Assembly (NCBI GenBank): GCA_963750715.1 | Contig: CAVVRP010000001.1 | Coordinates: forward strand, 44,825 to 108,824 | DNA: 64,000 nt | From: JAGVSR01 sp963750715 | Lineage (GTDB): Bacteria > Pseudomonadota > Alphaproteobacteria > Rhizobiales > Hyphomicrobiaceae | Direction of reading: 5' to 3' | In this document: positions 1-8,255 of the stretch, piece after piece | How positions within the stretch are numbered: the first letter of the stretch is position 1 | How the letters are laid out: every line of letters begins with the position of its first letter | Notes under the pieces: model-generated | What the model was told of the DNA's origin: nothing | What the model saw: the letters and a program-made list of their open reading frames with translations, nothing else | Database searches by the model: none | Translations under genes and position numbers: made by a program

Positions 1-84
1 GATCGTGACCGGGTGTCGGTGGCCGACATCCAGCTTCTGTCGCGCTTCGTGGAGTCGAGCGACCGCGGCGAGGAAGGGTTCTAG
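1..84 (+). CDS. C-terminal end of an unidentified protein (partial)
   Basis: An open frame enters from the left edge and ends at TAG 82-84, giving the last 27 residues (ending SDRGEEGF). The fragment VSVADIQLLSRFVES would suit the tail of a Crp/Fnr-type helix-turn-helix regulator, which often neighbours nnrS, but this is too short to identify. Strand and stop codon are what the sequence shows; the family is a guess. Confidence 0.5.
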   Translation, partial: DRDRVSVADIQLLSRFVESSDRGEEGF

Positions 85-206
85 GGGTCGCACTTGGAAA
101 ACGCGGATTGACTTCGGTTAAGCGAAGGTGCGCGCTCGTCGCCTAGACTTTCACATATGGACCTTGAAGGCGCTGCCGGTGCGCCTGACCGGGAGCAGCA
201 GGACGG

Positions 207-1457
207 ATGGCCATGCTCGAAGTCTGGAACACGCAGCGTGAAGCTCCCCCGCAGCCTAGCCTGGAGGCACTCTTCTCTTATGGCTTCCGACCTTTCTTCC
301 TGGCGGCGGGAATGTTCGCGGCCCTTCTGATGATGGTCTGGCTCGCCTGGATCTTTACTGTTTTTAGCGGAGACAGTGGTGCATGGTTGCCTGTCGCGGG
401 TTCGCCCTACGCGTGGCATGCGCACGAGATGATTTTCGGGTTCTCCGCCGCCGCCATCGCGGGGTTTCTCCTGACGGCGGTGCCGAACTGGACCGGGGCG
501 CTGCCCATATCGGGCGCGCCACTCGTCGGGCTGTTTCTACTGTGGTGTGCCGGCCGGATCGCCATGGCGATTTCGGGTCTGCTAGCGCCTTGGGCTGTGG
601 CGGTCATCGATCTCTCGTTTCTGCCTGTGCTCGGTGCGTTCGCCGCGCGGCAGCTCATGGTGAAGCCGGCCCCGCGCAACCTCGTCTTTCTCCTGCTACT
701 CACTGTGCTTGTCACCGGCAATGTGCTTTTCCATCTCGCCACGAATGATTTGATCGCCATGGATCCGTCGGCCGTGTTGCGCAACGGTCTTCTGATCGTG
801 GGAATGCTGATCGCTATAATTGGTGGTCGCATCATTCCATCCTTCACCCACAACTGGCTGCATCTAAACTCCGTGCCAGGTCCAATGCCCCGCCGGATTG
901 CATGGCTCGATCTCGGGTCGATCCTCGCCATCGCGGCCATTCTGGTAGCCCGCTTGGCCGAGGCGCCAGCCATGGTCGAGGGCGCTATCGTCTCCGTGGC
1001 GGCGGTGCTAAATGGTGCGCGCCTGTTGCTCTGGCGCGGATGGGCGACGCGGCGTGAGCCGATCGTGTGGATACTGCACGCAGGCTATGCATGGCTGGTG
1101 ATGGCGCTGGCTCTCATGGCGGCTGCGAGGCTGACGACCTATGTCCCGGACTCTCTGGCCAATCACGCAATGGGGACAGGTGCGATCGGCATAATGATCC
1201 TTGCCGTCATGAGCCGTGCGTCGCTGGGGCACACCGGTCGGCCGATCGTTGCTCCGCCCGCGATCGTCAAGGCTTATCGTCTCGTCTCACTGTCGGCCCA
1301 TTTGCGCGTCGTGGGGCCGTTGCTACTCCCTTTGCATCCGGGACCCGTGTTCGGGATGGCGGGGTTGGCCTGGATTGCGGCCTTCGTGATGTTTACCGCT
1401 GTCTATGCGCCGATCCTCACCACCCCGCGCGTCCACGCAAAGCGGATTCAAGGCTAG
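207..1457 (+). CDS. nnrS: NnrS family haem/copper membrane protein
   Basis: A 416-residue polytopic membrane protein with about 12 hydrophobic segments. The NnrS hallmark WHAHEMIFGF lies at residues 70-79, followed by GFLLTAVPNWTG, and the C-terminal half carries SRASLGHTGR. NnrS proteins are haem- and copper-containing inner-membrane proteins induced by nitric oxide or denitrification regulators; they protect metabolism from nitrosative stress. The chosen ATG follows a GGGAGCAGCAGGACGG purine tract. A weak FNR/NNR-like half site (TTGACTTCGGTTAA, 112-125) lies about 80 bases upstream but matches poorly on its right arm. It is not obviously in an operon: the next gene is convergent. Confidence 0.93.
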   Translation: MAMLEVWNTQREAPPQPSLEALFSYGFRPFFLAAGMFAALLMMVWLAWIFTVFSGDSGAWLPVAGSPYAWHAHEMIFGFSAAAIAGFLLTAVPNWTGALPISGAPLVGLFLLWCAGRIAMAISGLLAPWAVAVIDLSFLPVLGAFAARQLMVKPAPRNLVFLLLLTVLVTGNVLFHLATNDLIAMDPSAVLRNGLLIVGMLIAIIGGRIIPSFTHNWLHLNSVPGPMPRRIAWLDLGSILAIAAILVARLAEAPAMVEGAIVSVAAVLNGARLLLWRGWATRREPIVWILHAGYAWLVMALALMAAARLTTYVPDSLANHAMGTGAIGIMILAVMSRASLGHTGRPIVAPPAIVKAYRLVSLSAHLRVVGPLLLPLHPGPVFGMAGLAWIAAFVMFTAVYAPILTTPRVHAKRIQG

Positions 1458-1540
1458 ATGCGCTTTTGGAGTTTAAGCCGCCGCGCAAGTTGAAGCGTCC
1501 GACGAGACCAGCTGAGCTTCTTGCTGAAGACGCGCTGCTC

Positions 1541-1825
1541 TCAATCTCTCAGAACCGACCGGATCTGCTCCTCGTACTGATTAACTGCCTCCAGCGCCCG
1601 CGCCTTCATAAGACCGTGGTCGCCGGTTTTGGCCGTGAAGCCTTCGATAGCGTCGCGAGCGTTGTTCATGATCTTGCTGGCCGCCGCCTGCGGGTTGAGT
1701 TCTCTCCGGCAGATTGACTGCAGCAGCTGCGTGAGAATAACGCCCGTCGCCAGGACCATGCCGGAGAGCTCGGCGTTCTCACGCGTCAGACGCTCGATTA
1801 CTTCATGATCCTTGAATTCCGTCAT
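1541..1825 (-). CDS. Small hypothetical protein, mostly helical
   Basis: A 94-residue soluble protein starting MTEFKDHEVI and ending EEQIRSVLRD. I start it at the internal ATG 1825 rather than the upstream ATG at 1906, because the extra 27 residues (RRGRACAFNG...) look like untranslated leader. It has no signal peptide or membrane span; charged heptad-like helices dominate, with two cysteines at most. No family was recognised. It is convergent with nnrS and isolated from other genes. Confidence 0.6.
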   Translation of the reverse strand: MTEFKDHEVIERLTRENAELSGMVLATGVILTQLLQSICRRELNPQAAASKIMNNARDAIEGFTAKTGDHGLMKARALEAVNQYEEQIRSVLRD

Positions 1826-1866
1826 GGCGTGAATCTCCATTGCCGCCTGATCCTGAACGGTTGCTA

Positions 1867-2270
1867 ATCCTAAGCCGTTAAAGGCGCAAGCCCGACCTCG
1901 ACGCAAAATTCCTCTGCCGCGGGCAAAGCAGCCGTGATGCGGCGTCTACTCCACTTCGCAGTGCAATCGTTAAGAAAACCCGCGGCACGGAGCGGAGCGG
2001 GGGCTCCTGCAGGCGACGTCATCGTTTGACCTCTAACTGCCAGACCCGAAACTGTACCGACCGTGGTGATCCCGCTTGCCGCGGAGAATGAGTCGTCGGC
2101 ATTGCTGGCCTCGACGTCGACTTCCGTGCCAAGGACAAGACCACCTCCTTGCGAATTATAGCCGGCAAACAATTCTCCAATCTCACCCGTCGGGTCGGAG
2201 GAGCTGTCTGGCGCGCCATTGGAAATCGTATGATTGGCGCTGACCCAGGAGCACCTGTCGGCGATCGCTG
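1867..2270 (-). pseudogene. Decayed Omp25/31-like outer membrane barrel fragment
   Basis: Read on the minus strand from about 2250 to 2030, one frame gives VSANHTISNGAP, then GELFAGYNSQGGG, then LVLGTEVDVEASNADDS. This resembles the GYNWQ..VlGvEaDi block of Omp25/Omp31-type porins of Rhizobiales. Upstream the frame is closed by a TGA and the apparent continuation is in another frame. Downstream it runs into low-quality sequence ending at TAG near 1870. There is no signal peptide, no start codon and no C-terminal aromatic residue. I read it as a remnant; the bases between 2271 and 2542 show nothing else I can support. Confidence 0.4.
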
Positions 2271-2542
2271 GTCGTCAGAAAAATAGGAGCCGCCGCTATT
2301 TTCGGCGCTAACCAGAACGGGTATCAAATCCAAGGTTGTCGTCCCACGAACCAAATTTAGCTGGCGGGCGGATGATGTATGAAATTTGTTGAGAAAACGA
2401 TCGGACTCGACCGCCAATTTGATGCAACGACGTCCATCGCAATCGGTTCTACAGGTACCCAGTACTCTATAAGATGAAGTTCAAAAAATCAGAGGTCACT
2501 TGCAACGAACGTCTTGGTAGGCCTTTTTGGCATAAATACTGA

Positions 2543-3112
2543 TCAAGGTATGATCAGTTCGACTGTGTCAGCGTCGATGCGATAGCCGGCGTCGGCGAGC
2601 CCCGTAAAGGCCGTTTCTGTTCTCATAAGCCCGGTGACGGTGACGGGATCGAATTGGCCCGTGATCTCTATTCCCTTCTCGGACTTGACGTAGATGATCT
2701 GGTTGGACGGCGGCGGCGGCACGTGGATGCATGCTCCGACGAAAGGAACCAGCAGAAACTCCTTGATGCTCGTGCTCTCGAAATCGAGCGGCACGATGTA
2801 GCCGCCGATTGCGACGCGCTTGCCATTGAGTTCCACGACCACCGCTGGAGGTGCGTCACCTCCAGGCTGCCGTCGCTTCATCGCCATGAACTTTCCTTCA
2901 GGCAGTGGCAGTGGCGGGGGCGAACCGTCGTCGCTTTTGGTGGAGCCAGAGAAAAATGTCTTGGGCGAAACGGATGCGGGCGCATTTGGCGGGACGAGCT
3001 GAGCCCATTTGAGAGCCAGCGATGTTTCAGCACTTTCACCGGCGGTCTGGTGCAGCGCCGTCGTCGCGAGGGCCAGCATTGTGATGATTGTGCCCGTTCT
3101 CACCATGACCAA
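2543..3112 (-). CDS. DUF3299 periplasmic protein
   Basis: A 189-residue secreted protein: hydrophobic leader (residues 3-20), a Pro-rich linker, then a DUF3299 domain with GGYIVPLDFE and the family hallmark VPFVGACIHVPPPPSNQ, which carries the conserved Cys-His pair. DUF3299 proteins are uncharacterised periplasmic proteins that accompany DUF2796 and an ABC exporter in metal-responsive clusters. It is the last gene of the five-gene minus-strand operon, starting 7 bases after the permease stop. A second ATG two codons in (3106) is an equally good start. The exact role is unknown. Confidence 0.88.
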   Translation of the reverse strand: MVMVRTGTIITMLALATTALHQTAGESAETSLALKWAQLVPPNAPASVSPKTFFSGSTKSDDGSPPPLPLPEGKFMAMKRRQPGGDAPPAVVVELNGKRVAIGGYIVPLDFESTSIKEFLLVPFVGACIHVPPPPSNQIIYVKSEKGIEITGQFDPVTVTGLMRTETAFTGLADAGYRIDADTVELIIP

Positions 3113-3118
3113 CCTTGC

Positions 3119-4378
3119 CTATGTTCGAACTATCATTCCGTCGGCAACCGACAAGCGATACGCGCGCAGCGCCGGCATCAATCCCGCCACAAGGCCGGCC
3201 AGGACGACGGCGCCGAGTGTCAGCCATTCGCTGGACGAGGGAGCATCGATGCTCAACTGAAGCCCATAGACGCGATCGATCGCAGGCTCCAGCAGAAACA
3301 GCGACCCATAGAGCAGCAGGACGCCAAGCACCACACCAGCCACCGTGAGAAACACAGCTTCAGTCGTAAGCAGCCCAAGTATGGTCGCGGGACGCGCGCC
3401 GACCGACCGCAGGATCGCCATCTCACGACGCCGTTCGTTGAGCGTCGTCAGGATGGTCGTCACCATTCCGAGGAGTGCCGTGGCGACCACCATCGCGGAG
3501 ACAACCGACAGGGCTGTTTCTGCCGTGCTGACAAGCCCCCAAAGCTCTTGCAGAGCAGCCCCTGGTATTATCGCCGACAACGGCTCCTCGGGATACTCGT
3601 TGATCTGCCGTTGCAGCTTGAATGTCGAGAGCTTGGATTTCAGTCCCACCATGGCCGCGGTTATCGCCTTGGGCGCGAGGTTCATCTTTCGAACCTCATC
3701 GGCCGAGATGGTTTGGCCAGAGACCGGCATACCGATCTGCCAGTCGATGTGAATGGCCTCGATGGCTCCCAATCCAACGAGCAGCGTACGATCAACGGGC
3801 GTACCCGTCTTTGCCAATATCCCGGAGACTCGAAACGGCTTGTCCTCGTGCTCTACGAAGGAGACGCTGCCGGTGCCATGCGCGACAATGATCTTACTTC
3901 CAAGCGTATAGCCGAGCTTGGCGGCAACGTCCGCGCCCAGCACCACGTCGAACAGATCTTCGAACGGCCGCCCGGCAGTAAATGCCAGCGACTGTCCGTG
4001 TCGATACTTGTAGTGGGTGAAGTAGTCCAGAGTCGTGCCGAGCACGCGAAAGCCGCGGTGGCTGTCGCCAAGTGACAACGGCACGATCCAGTCGACCTCA
4101 GGACGGTTGGCGATGTCGGTATAACTTTTCCAGGTCACGTTGTTTGTTGCGTTGCCGATGCGAAATACCGAATAGAGAAGGAGCTGGATGGCCCCGCTGC
4201 GGGCCCCTATCACGAGATCGGTGCCGGAGATCGTGTCGGCGAAGCTCTGACGCGCCCCCATGCGCACCTTTTCTACACCCAGCAGCAGCATCACGCTGAC
4301 CGCGATGGCGAGAACCGTCAGCATCGCGGTACCGGCGCGGTTGCGCAGCGATTGCATCGCAAGACGAGCAACGATCAT
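3119..4378 (-). CDS. ABC transporter permease, FtsX/MacB type
   Basis: 419 residues with the FtsX/LolE/MacB layout: one N-terminal membrane helix (about 12-35), a large periplasmic domain, and three C-terminal membrane helices (about 280-400), with ERRREMAILRSVGARP in the intracellular loop that contacts the ATPase. It starts with an ATGA overlap on the ATPase gene, so the two are translationally coupled. This type moves substrates out of the membrane or transmits force rather than importing solutes. Its place between a His-rich periplasmic protein and DUF3299 suggests a metal-linked envelope role, as proposed for the Pseudomonas PA4063-PA4066 cluster. Confidence 0.9.
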   Translation of the reverse strand: MIVARLAMQSLRNRAGTAMLTVLAIAVSVMLLLGVEKVRMGARQSFADTISGTDLVIGARSGAIQLLLYSVFRIGNATNNVTWKSYTDIANRPEVDWIVPLSLGDSHRGFRVLGTTLDYFTHYKYRHGQSLAFTAGRPFEDLFDVVLGADVAAKLGYTLGSKIIVAHGTGSVSFVEHEDKPFRVSGILAKTGTPVDRTLLVGLGAIEAIHIDWQIGMPVSGQTISADEVRKMNLAPKAITAAMVGLKSKLSTFKLQRQINEYPEEPLSAIIPGAALQELWGLVSTAETALSVVSAMVVATALLGMVTTILTTLNERRREMAILRSVGARPATILGLLTTEAVFLTVAGVVLGVLLLYGSLFLLEPAIDRVYGLQLSIDAPSSSEWLTLGAVVLAGLVAGLMPALRAYRLSVADGMIVRT

Positions 4379-5142
4379 GAGGCGCTCCTGGCGCGGTGCG
4401 TGACCGCGACGTCCTTGAGCTGCAAGGACCGGTCGAACCGGCTGCCGAGTCCCGGCTCATGGCTGACCATGATGAGAGTGGCGCCGGCGGCTTCGACTTC
4501 CGCGAAAAGCAAATCGAGAAACGCCAGTTGACGATCGCGATCGAGCGCCGATGTGGGCTCGTCGGCCACAATGATTTCAGGGCGCCCGATCAATGCACGG
4601 GCCGCGGCGACGCGCTGCTGTTGGCCGACGCTGAGACTCGACGCCGCCACACCGTCGAAGTCCGACGTTTCGAGCCCGAGGCTAGTGAGCAGCCGTCGCG
4701 CCTCGGCTTCGACAGGACCGCTCTTTTCTGCCCGCGTCCGGCGGGCAGCGGCGAAGCTTAGCGGCAACACGACGTTGTCAGTTACGGAACCATAGGGCAG
4801 CAAGTTGAACATCTGAAAGATGATGCCGAAATGTTCGGCGCGAAAGCGATCCCGTGCCGCATTGGTGAGTTTCGCAATATTCGTTCCCAGAACTTCAAGT
4901 CGGCCCGCCGATGGCCGGATGATGCCCGTGAGCAAACTCAAGAAGGTTGACTTGCCGCTTCCGGAAGGCCCCACCAACAGCAAACGCTCTCCTGCCGAGA
5001 GGGTGAAATCGTCTATGGCGAGAGAAAACCCGCGTGGCCCTGGCCAAGTGAAGCTAACCCCCGACATCCTGATGATGTCGGGAGCCTTCGCGCGGGCGGC
5101 AATCGCTTCTTGCTCGGTCATCTGCCGCTCGGACGCTCTCAC
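4375..5142 (-). CDS. ABC transporter ATP-binding protein, LolD/MacB type
   Basis: 255 residues. Walker A GPSGSGKST at 58-66, Q-loop near FQMFNLLPYG, signature LSVGQQQR at 170-177, Walker B IIVADEPT at 190-197 and the H-loop VSHEP near 230. It is the energy subunit for the FtsX-like permease that follows, with ATGA overlaps at both ends (with the DUF2796 stop and the permease start). A later ATG at 5121 is possible, but the coupled ATG at 5142 fits better. Confidence 0.93.
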   Translation of the reverse strand: MRASERQMTEQEAIAARAKAPDIIRMSGVSFTWPGPRGFSLAIDDFTLSAGERLLLVGPSGSGKSTFLSLLTGIIRPSAGRLEVLGTNIAKLTNAARDRFRAEHFGIIFQMFNLLPYGSVTDNVVLPLSFAAARRTRAEKSGPVEAEARRLLTSLGLETSDFDGVAASSLSVGQQQRVAAARALIGRPEIIVADEPTSALDRDRQLAFLDLLFAEVEAAGATLIMVSHEPGLGSRFDRSLQLKDVAVTHRARSAS

Positions 5143-5756
5143 ATCATTCCTCCGAGATCCGCAACGGGATTTTCGCGCGTCACCTCGTAGGTGTTCTGCG
5201 CCTTTTCCGTTACCACATTGACGGTCAGGGCTTTCGCACCAGCAAACGACTTGAAATAGTCGAACTCGATCGATGTGATTTCAGCGGGTTTAGCGCATTC
5301 AAGCACGTAGGCCACGTTGTAGTCGTTGTGGCCCGCGTGGCTGTCGTGCTTGTCGCCGGAAGGTTCGGTGGATTTCATTGCTTTGCCGTCCGACCCACTG
5401 GCGGCATTTTTGTCTGCGTCGTGGTCGTTTTCATTCTCCGCTTCGATGGTGACTTTCGCATTCGAGGCTTTGCATCCCGCGGACTGCGGCACCTTGAACA
5501 ATACGAGCGCCTGGCCGAGAAGTCCTTCCGCCTTCTTTGCTGCCGCCCGCTCGTCAGGTGTGTTTGGCGCGTGCTCGAACCCAACGACGTCCATACCGGG
5601 AACGTCGAGGTCCATCGAAACACGGTTTTTCTCAACCGCAATGTTGAGCGTGCCGTGGCCATGTTGGTGTGGCCCCAGTTCGCGATGTTCTTCTGCGGCG
5701 GATGCAGGTCCAGCGGCCAGCGCAAGAGCCAGAAGGCTGAGCGTCATAGGTCTCAT
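5139..5756 (-). CDS. His-rich DUF2796 (ZrgA-like) periplasmic protein
   Basis: 205 residues from ATG 5756, preceded by GAGGTGA; an upstream ATG at 5801 has no such site. A signal peptide (MRPMTLSLLALALAAG..ASA) is followed by a metal-binding-looking N-terminus EEHRELGPHQHGHGTLNIAV. A middle His/Asp-rich stretch has DKHDSHAGHNDYNV, and the end reads ENPVADLGGMM. DUF2796 includes ZrgA, a zinc-responsive periplasmic zinc-binding protein in Vibrio, and PA4063 in Pseudomonas. It likely binds zinc for the coupled ABC system. The family is certain; zinc itself is inferred. Confidence 0.9.
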   Translation of the reverse strand: MRPMTLSLLALALAAGPASAAEEHRELGPHQHGHGTLNIAVEKNRVSMDLDVPGMDVVGFEHAPNTPDERAAAKKAEGLLGQALVLFKVPQSAGCKASNAKVTIEAENENDHDADKNAASGSDGKAMKSTEPSGDKHDSHAGHNDYNVAYVLECAKPAEITSIEFDYFKSFAGAKALTVNVVTEKAQNTYEVTRENPVADLGGMM

Positions 5757-5899
5757 CTCGTTCACCTCGATCGATTGGTTGATAAGGCACTGAGCAGGCA
5801 TGGCGGCGCGGACGCCGGGCGCACTCCGTTGCTCAGTTTTGAAATCAAGAATTGAGAGCCGCCAATTGCGAGACCACTCGCAAGACTGGCGACGTCATT

Positions 5900-6271
5900 T
5901 CAGGCAACACCGGCCTGCGGTGGCCCACGGGCTTTGAAAGCGGCCGCTGTGTCGCGCGGCAAGTTCTCGTCTGTGAGCGGGAGCGGAACGGTGCCGCTTG
6001 AAAGTATGGGAACGGGCAGCGCCGGGGGAGCGCCAAGTACGGCTGTGCCGGTAACACAGATCGTCCAGCAGATTAGGCAGTCCTTGTCATCGCCTTGGTG
6101 AGGCGCGCAAGGCTGATCCGCAGCCGCTGGCACGAACCCGCGGTGCTGCAATGACGCCATTCGATCAACCGCGTGACCGTCATGCGAATGACCGATCGAT
6201 AAAAGAACCTGTGCAGCAAGCGCCAAGAGCGCCAGCCAGGCAAACTCAGAACAGCGCCTCAAAGAGCGCAT
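5900..6271 (-). CDS. DUF2946 protein, His/Cys-rich
   Basis: 123 residues from ATG 6271, which has GGAG 8-11 bases upstream. One hydrophobic segment (residues 9-25, WLALLALAAQVLLSIG) is followed by a His cluster GHSHDGH, a Cys/His run CAPHQGDDKDCLICWTICV and the family ending FKARGPPQAG. DUF2946 proteins are small membrane or periplasmic proteins found beside copper and zinc handling genes. It is the promoter-proximal member of the five-gene operon, 143 bases ahead of the DUF2796 gene. No biochemical function is known. Confidence 0.8.
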   Translation of the reverse strand: MRSLRRCSEFAWLALLALAAQVLLSIGHSHDGHAVDRMASLQHRGFVPAAADQPCAPHQGDDKDCLICWTICVTGTAVLGAPPALPVPILSSGTVPLPLTDENLPRDTAAAFKARGPPQAGVA

Positions 6272-6292
6272 TCGTTTTCTCCGCAGTGCGCA

Positions 6293-6307
6293 TGTGACTG
6301 TATCACA
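6293..6307 (-). promoter_or_regulatory. 15-bp inverted repeat ahead of the metal operon
   Basis: Perfect arms TGTGA and TCACA with a 5-base centre, 22 bases upstream of the DUF2946 start and so well placed for an operator over the promoter. The spacing is one base short of a Crp site and the core does not match the usual alphaproteobacterial Zur or Fur consensus. The cognate regulator is therefore unknown. Confidence 0.4.
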
Positions 6308-6829
6308 AAGCGCCAACATGTGGCTCAAAAAAGACCAACACGTTCCCGGCCCTACGGGCCCCGTCGGCTTTGAATGGTGTGCACATCGTGACGGATGAAC
6401 CAAGCCAGCGCCAAACTGACGATGCCCAAGATATCAAGCAGGCGCCCATCCGATGCTGTAAGCGTCTTCGTATCGGCGCGATGTGGAAGAAGAATCTCAT
6501 TGCGTTCCGGATCACGTCGCCGACTTTGCCCGGTACCCGACGCCCGATTCTACGCGCAAGATCATGCAGCGCGTTTTCACACAGCCAGGGTTAGGAGCGG
6601 AAAAGGACATGGTCTACCCGTAGAGGCGGACTTTGGAAGATGGCGGAAAACGGGCAGAGCTCTTGGGACGATTTGTCGTGCCAAAAGTTTTCAAACGTGA
6701 AATTCCCGCATGACGGTCAGTCAGGGGGCCGAAAGCTTTACCTCCCATCAAAACTAGCCTACTTGACTGCTGCCATTCCAACCATGCCCGTTTGACCGGG
6801 CCAGCTCCTATCGGGTCGCGGACAACACA
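6308..6829. other. Gene-free stretch between divergent operons
   Basis: No gene could be supported. On the minus strand an open frame without a start codon runs from about 6545 to a TAG at 6352-6354 and encodes a plausible membrane helix (LLDILGIVSLALAWFIRHDV). It may be the end of a lost small membrane protein. The right part should hold the promoter of the amino acid ABC operon, but I see no convincing -35/-10 pair. Confidence 0.4.
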
Positions 6830-7570
6830 ATGAATGTAAAGCATTGGCTACTTGGCATCTTGGCAACGGCTCTACTGGGTTTTAGTCAAGCTAGCGCCGG
6901 AGAGGTCATCCGCGCCGCGGTGACGCCGGCATCGCCGCCGAACCTGTTCGAGGAGAACGGTAAGACCACCGGCCTCGATCTGGAAATCTTTGAGCGGTTC
7001 TGCAAGGCGCGCGACTGCTCGCTTGAAATCACCGCCTACGATTGGCAGGGCATGCTGGCTGCAGTCGTGACAGGCAAGGCGGACGTCGCGTTCTCAGCCA
7101 TCTCCATCACCGACAAGCGCAAACAGGTGATGGATTTCTCAACGCCTTACATGGAAAACACTTGGAATTTGGTAAGCCTCGCCAACCGAAAACTCACGAT
7201 CAGCGATCTCTCGCAGCTGAAGAACTATACGATCGGCTATCCGCGGGGCATGGCCTACACCGACTTCATCAAAAACGATCTTGAGCCCAAGGGTATCTAC
7301 CAACTGGACAAAGTTAAGCTCTATCCCAGCTACAACGAGGTCATGACCGATCTGCAGAATGGCAACATTGACTTAGCCTTTCTCGATGGGACTGTTGCGT
7401 CGGTCTACCGCAAGAAGCTGCCCATCGTGGATTCGTATGTCTTCACCGGCTTTGACCGGTTCGGTTTTGCGTTTGCAAAGGGCTCGAAACTCAAGAGTGA
7501 TTTCGATGCATTCCTCGGCGAACTTGGCCCCGAGGAACTCGATAAAATTGTCAAAAAATGGATCAACTGA
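6830..7570 (+). CDS. Amino acid ABC transporter substrate-binding protein (family 3)
   Basis: 246 residues with a signal peptide (residues 1-23, cleavage after SQASA) and the SBP_bac_3 fold: EENGKTTGLDLEIFERFC near 40-60, the family block SISITDKRKQVMDFSTPYM and a C-terminal LDKIVKKWIN. It captures a polar amino acid or related amine in the periplasm and delivers it to the two permeases downstream. It is first in a four-gene plus-strand operon. The substrate cannot be told from sequence. Confidence 0.93.
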   Translation: MNVKHWLLGILATALLGFSQASAGEVIRAAVTPASPPNLFEENGKTTGLDLEIFERFCKARDCSLEITAYDWQGMLAAVVTGKADVAFSAISITDKRKQVMDFSTPYMENTWNLVSLANRKLTISDLSQLKNYTIGYPRGMAYTDFIKNDLEPKGIYQLDKVKLYPSYNEVMTDLQNGNIDLAFLDGTVASVYRKKLPIVDSYVFTGFDRFGFAFAKGSKLKSDFDAFLGELGPEELDKIVKKWIN

Positions 7571-7589
7571 AGCCATGGTCTGAAGCTCG

Positions 7590-8243
7590 ATGAGTTTCGC
7601 GGGCATCCTGTTGGCACTCGGCAAGGGCGCCGGTTACACAGTGCTCGTCACGCTCATCTGTATCGCTACAGGCTTGGTTGTCGGCTTGACGGTGGCGATA
7701 GTCAGGCGTCTGGGTTGCCGCGTCTGCGCTCCGTTCATCGGGATTTTCCTATACGTCTTTCGCGGCGTACCAATGCTCGTTCTGCTTTTCATGGCCTTCT
7801 TCGGCCTCCCCACCATCGGTTTGCAGGTTCCGCCTCTGGTCGCGATGATGCTCAGTCTCGGCCTGATCTCCGGTGCTTACCTGTCCGAAGTATTTCGCGG
7901 CGCCTTGAATGCTGTTGATCCAGACGAGATCACAGCGGCAGAGGCAATGGGTCTTACGCGCGTGCAAGCGCTGCTGTCGATCGAGCTTCCGCAGATGCTG
8001 CGTTCGTCCATTCCGGGCATGATCAATGAGTTCACGACGGTGCTGAAGTACTCGCCGTTTGCCTACACGGTCGGCATCCCTGAAATCATGAAACAGGCCA
8101 CGGCGCTCGTTTCTACGACGATGCGTGGAGTAGAGATCTATCTTGCCGTCGGTCTCCTCTACTTCCTCATTTATCGGCTTCTCGTCATGGCCATCAAAGT
8201 CATCGACAGGCGGTTCAGCGTGCCCGGGTTCTCGCACAGATAA
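7590..8243 (+). CDS. Amino acid ABC transporter permease (HisM/GlnP type)
   Basis: 217 residues with five membrane helices. It has the PAAT-family loop FRGVPMLVLLFMAFFGLP near 55 and the cytoplasmic EAA loop EITAAEAMGLTRVQALLSIE that docks on the ATPase. It starts 19 bases after the binding-protein stop. It pairs with the second permease (8990-9664) to form a heteromeric channel, as in HisQ/HisM. Confidence 0.92.
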   Translation: MSFAGILLALGKGAGYTVLVTLICIATGLVVGLTVAIVRRLGCRVCAPFIGIFLYVFRGVPMLVLLFMAFFGLPTIGLQVPPLVAMMLSLGLISGAYLSEVFRGALNAVDPDEITAAEAMGLTRVQALLSIELPQMLRSSIPGMINEFTTVLKYSPFAYTVGIPEIMKQATALVSTTMRGVEIYLAVGLLYFLIYRLLVMAIKVIDRRFSVPGFSHR

Positions 8244-8255
8244 GAAAGTCGAACG

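Noticed and set aside
112..125. FNR/NNR-like half site ahead of nnrS
   Set aside because: The left half (TTGAC) is near consensus but the right half (GTTAA) has two mismatches, so I do not list it as a site.
2654..4075. 473-codon open frame on the plus strand
   Set aside because: It is the complement of the ABC permease and DUF3299 genes, has Arg/His-rich composition and no domain.
6352..6545. Start-less minus-strand frame with a membrane-like helix
   Set aside because: No start codon, no ribosome site and no recognised family, so it is only mentioned in the gap entry.
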